Assembly: GCA_027293665.1 (NCBI GenBank)
Contig: JAPUFN010000161.1
Coordinates: 1-14,420 of the forward strand
Reading direction: 5' to 3'
DNA: 14,420 nt
Source of the DNA: Gammaproteobacteria bacterium
Lineage (GTDB): Bacteria; Pseudomonadota; Gammaproteobacteria; Pseudomonadales; Azotimanducaceae
This document shows, piece by piece, positions 13,430-14,420 of this stretch (position 1 is the first letter of the stretch; each line of letters opens with the position of its first letter). The notes under the pieces were generated by a model. It was not told the origin of the DNA, did no database searches, and worked only from the letters and a program-made list of their open reading frames with translations. The position numbers and the translations under genes were made by a program.

Positions 13430-14124
13430 GAGCTCTGATCATCTTCACTACGCTGCTGGCTTTCTCGCTGTCGGCAGCTGCGGCTGCAGCCGAGCGCTAC
13501 CCCTACCAGTCATGCTTCGAGATCGCATCAGAAATGCATGGGGTGCCAGTGGATCTGTTGCTCGCAGTCGCTGCAACCGAAAGTGGTTGGGATGCAGACG
13601 CAAGATCTAACAAGAATTCTCACGGGATCATGCAGATTCAATGGCCGGGAACCGCGAAGGACCTCGGAGCAAAGCGTGTTTCCGAACTCTATAACCCGTG
13701 CTTTAACATCGAGCTCGGAGCGCGGTACCTGAAACAACTACTCCACGGATCGGGTGGCAACGTTGAACGGGCACTCGCAGCTTACAACTATGGGCCAGGT
13801 AGAATCAGCCGGTCGCCTACTCTTCCGGAAGGCGCAATAAACTACGCCCGCAAAGTGACAAACCAACAAACCAAAATCAACAATGAATCCAGCGACCGGG
13901 CAGCCGCGTTAACCACCGCCCGATCGGTCGTTTTCGATTCGAATTTTCACGCCAAACGCTTTGCGAGGACTCTCGATAGACAGATAAAAGGAGCAAGCTT
14001 TAAGTCCCAGAGTACGGCCGATGGCACCTACGAGGTCTTGATGGTAATTCACGAATCTGGCCTCGGACCAACCGACGTGGCCACTCTGGAAACGCTGGGT
14101 TGGTCAAACCTAGGGGCACCATAG
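13426..14124 (+). CDS. Lytic transglycosylase (SLT family 1) with SPOR-like C-terminal extension
   Basis: The product is 232 residues. A signal peptide ends near residue 22. The SLT domain (about 25-145) has the catalytic glutamate Glu52 in ATESGW, then SHGIMQIQW (65-73), YNPCFNIELGARYLKQLL (89-106) and AYNYGPGRI (119-127), the signature set of muramidases that cleave the glycan between MurNAc and GlcNAc with 1,6-anhydro formation. Cys30 and Cys92 may form a disulfide. After a short linker, residues 167-226 form a small domain, VFDSNFHAKRFARTLDRQ (169-186) then TYEVLMVI (201-208), which aligns with the C terminus of the preceding gene. The GTG start overlaps the upstream stop by four bases. 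Specialised lytic transglycosylases often open the wall for envelope-spanning machines, which fits this neighbourhood. Confidence 0.92.
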   Translation: MRALIIFTTLLAFSLSAAAAAAERYPYQSCFEIASEMHGVPVDLLLAVAATESGWDADARSNKNSHGIMQIQWPGTAKDLGAKRVSELYNPCFNIELGARYLKQLLHGSGGNVERALAAYNYGPGRISRSPTLPEGAINYARKVTNQQTKINNESSDRAAALTTARSVVFDSNFHAKRFARTLDRQIKGASFKSQSTADGTYEVLMVIHESGLGPTDVATLETLGWSNLGAP

Positions 14125-14135
14125 GACATTTAAAA

Positions 14136-14420
14136 ATGCACAGACGAACACGCCATCGCCACCTGCGCAGGCACTGCAGCCTCGCGCTGACAACAATATT
14201 GGTGCTCCTATCGATGGCGCCAGCCATTCATGCCCGCGAACTGCATGTCAACGCGCCGATCGTGAAAGTGGAAGCTTTGACTGGTGGCACCACGCAAGTC
14301 GAGGAATGCCCGGCAAAACCCGCTGGCGCTAACGATCTGCTGGCAGAACTACGCTGGGATCTGGGTATTTTGTGCACAACCCGCCTGGTCGAATCCGATG
14401 CCGTCACGGGCTATCGCGTC
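14136..14420 (+). CDS. Secreted protein related to the 7837 gene but lacking the glycine zipper (3' partial)
   Basis: The frame is open to the window edge; 95 residues are visible. It starts at ATG 14136 with AGGA nine bases upstream, 11 nt after the transglycosylase stop, so it belongs to the same operon. A very basic N terminus leads into a signal peptide (cleavage near IHA-R, about 33). The mature start NAPIVKVEALTGG (39-51) and Cys58, and later ILCTTRLVESDAVTGYRV (78-95), mirror APVLHVEP, Cys76 and RCRTTYESRP...GYLV of the glycine-zipper protein at the head of the cassette. Where that protein has the zipper, this one has only a short link, NDLLAELRWDLG. The match is short and by eye, so the relationship is likely but not proven. 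Confidence 0.7.
   Translation, partial: MHRRTRHRHLRRHCSLALTTILVLLSMAPAIHARELHVNAPIVKVEALTGGTTQVEECPAKPAGANDLLAELRWDLGILCTTRLVESDAVTGYRV

Noticed and set aside
13426..14124. Transglycosylase considered as part of a conjugation or type III/IV secretion locus
   Set aside because: No ATPase, secretin, pilin or VirB-like protein is present in the window.

Overview
The window reads as ordinary chromosomal DNA of a Gram-negative proteobacterium, probably a gammaproteobacterium. The envelope genes carry Sec signal peptides and an outer-membrane-type lipobox, there is a Tat-exported amine dehydrogenase subunit, and a small basic protein weakly resembles the SutA group. Base composition looks moderately GC-rich by eye (not computed). 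I see no tRNA, rRNA, CRISPR, insertion sequence or phage gene. The ends cut one gene on the left and one on the right. The taxonomic guess is an inference.

Left part (1-2877): the 3' end of a TRIC/UPF0126-type membrane protein converges on a PAPS-dependent sulfotransferase. Upstream of the sulfotransferase on the same (minus) strand is a 59-residue basic protein with a TTG start. Divergent from these are a PPOX-type flavoprotein and a small STAS/SpoIIAA-like protein. A perfect 9-bp inverted repeat lies in the flavoprotein leader.

Middle part (2879-7744, all minus strand): a compact three-gene amine dehydrogenase operon runs heavy chain, light chain (TTQ cofactor), small c-type cytochrome. 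The genes are separated by 0 and 1 nt, and the mauE/mauD-type maturation genes usually found between the two subunits are missing. The light chain keeps both TTQ tryptophans at the family spacing, the catalytic Asp and the Thr, but has Gly where MADH and AADH have a conserved Asp. Next come a soluble M48 metallopeptidase fused to a TerB-like domain, a four-helix membrane protein co-transcribed with a Cro/CI-type repressor, and a TehB-like methyltransferase. The promoter of the membrane protein/repressor pair (perfect TTGACA, 17-bp spacer) is embedded in a nested dyad of four ATGTATA-like boxes.

Right part (7837-14420, all plus strand): a run of at least nine tightly packed envelope genes, and the most interesting part of the window. 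In order: a glycine-zipper protein, a secreted helical protein, a Cys-rich lipoprotein, a MotA/TolQ/ExbB-like channel protein, an ExbD/TolR/MotB-like partner with the membrane Asp and a Pro-rich periplasmic arm, a large periplasmic protein with FlgO/CsgG- and DUF4384-like traits, a membrane-anchored protein with a SPOR-like C-terminal domain, a family-1 lytic transglycosylase with a related C-terminal domain, and the start of a protein related to the first gene but lacking the glycine zipper. Three junctions overlap and several others have strong Shine-Dalgarno sites. I infer an ion-motive-force-driven stator coupled across the periplasm to a peptidoglycan-cutting, outer-membrane-linked assembly. 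I cannot match it to a named system.
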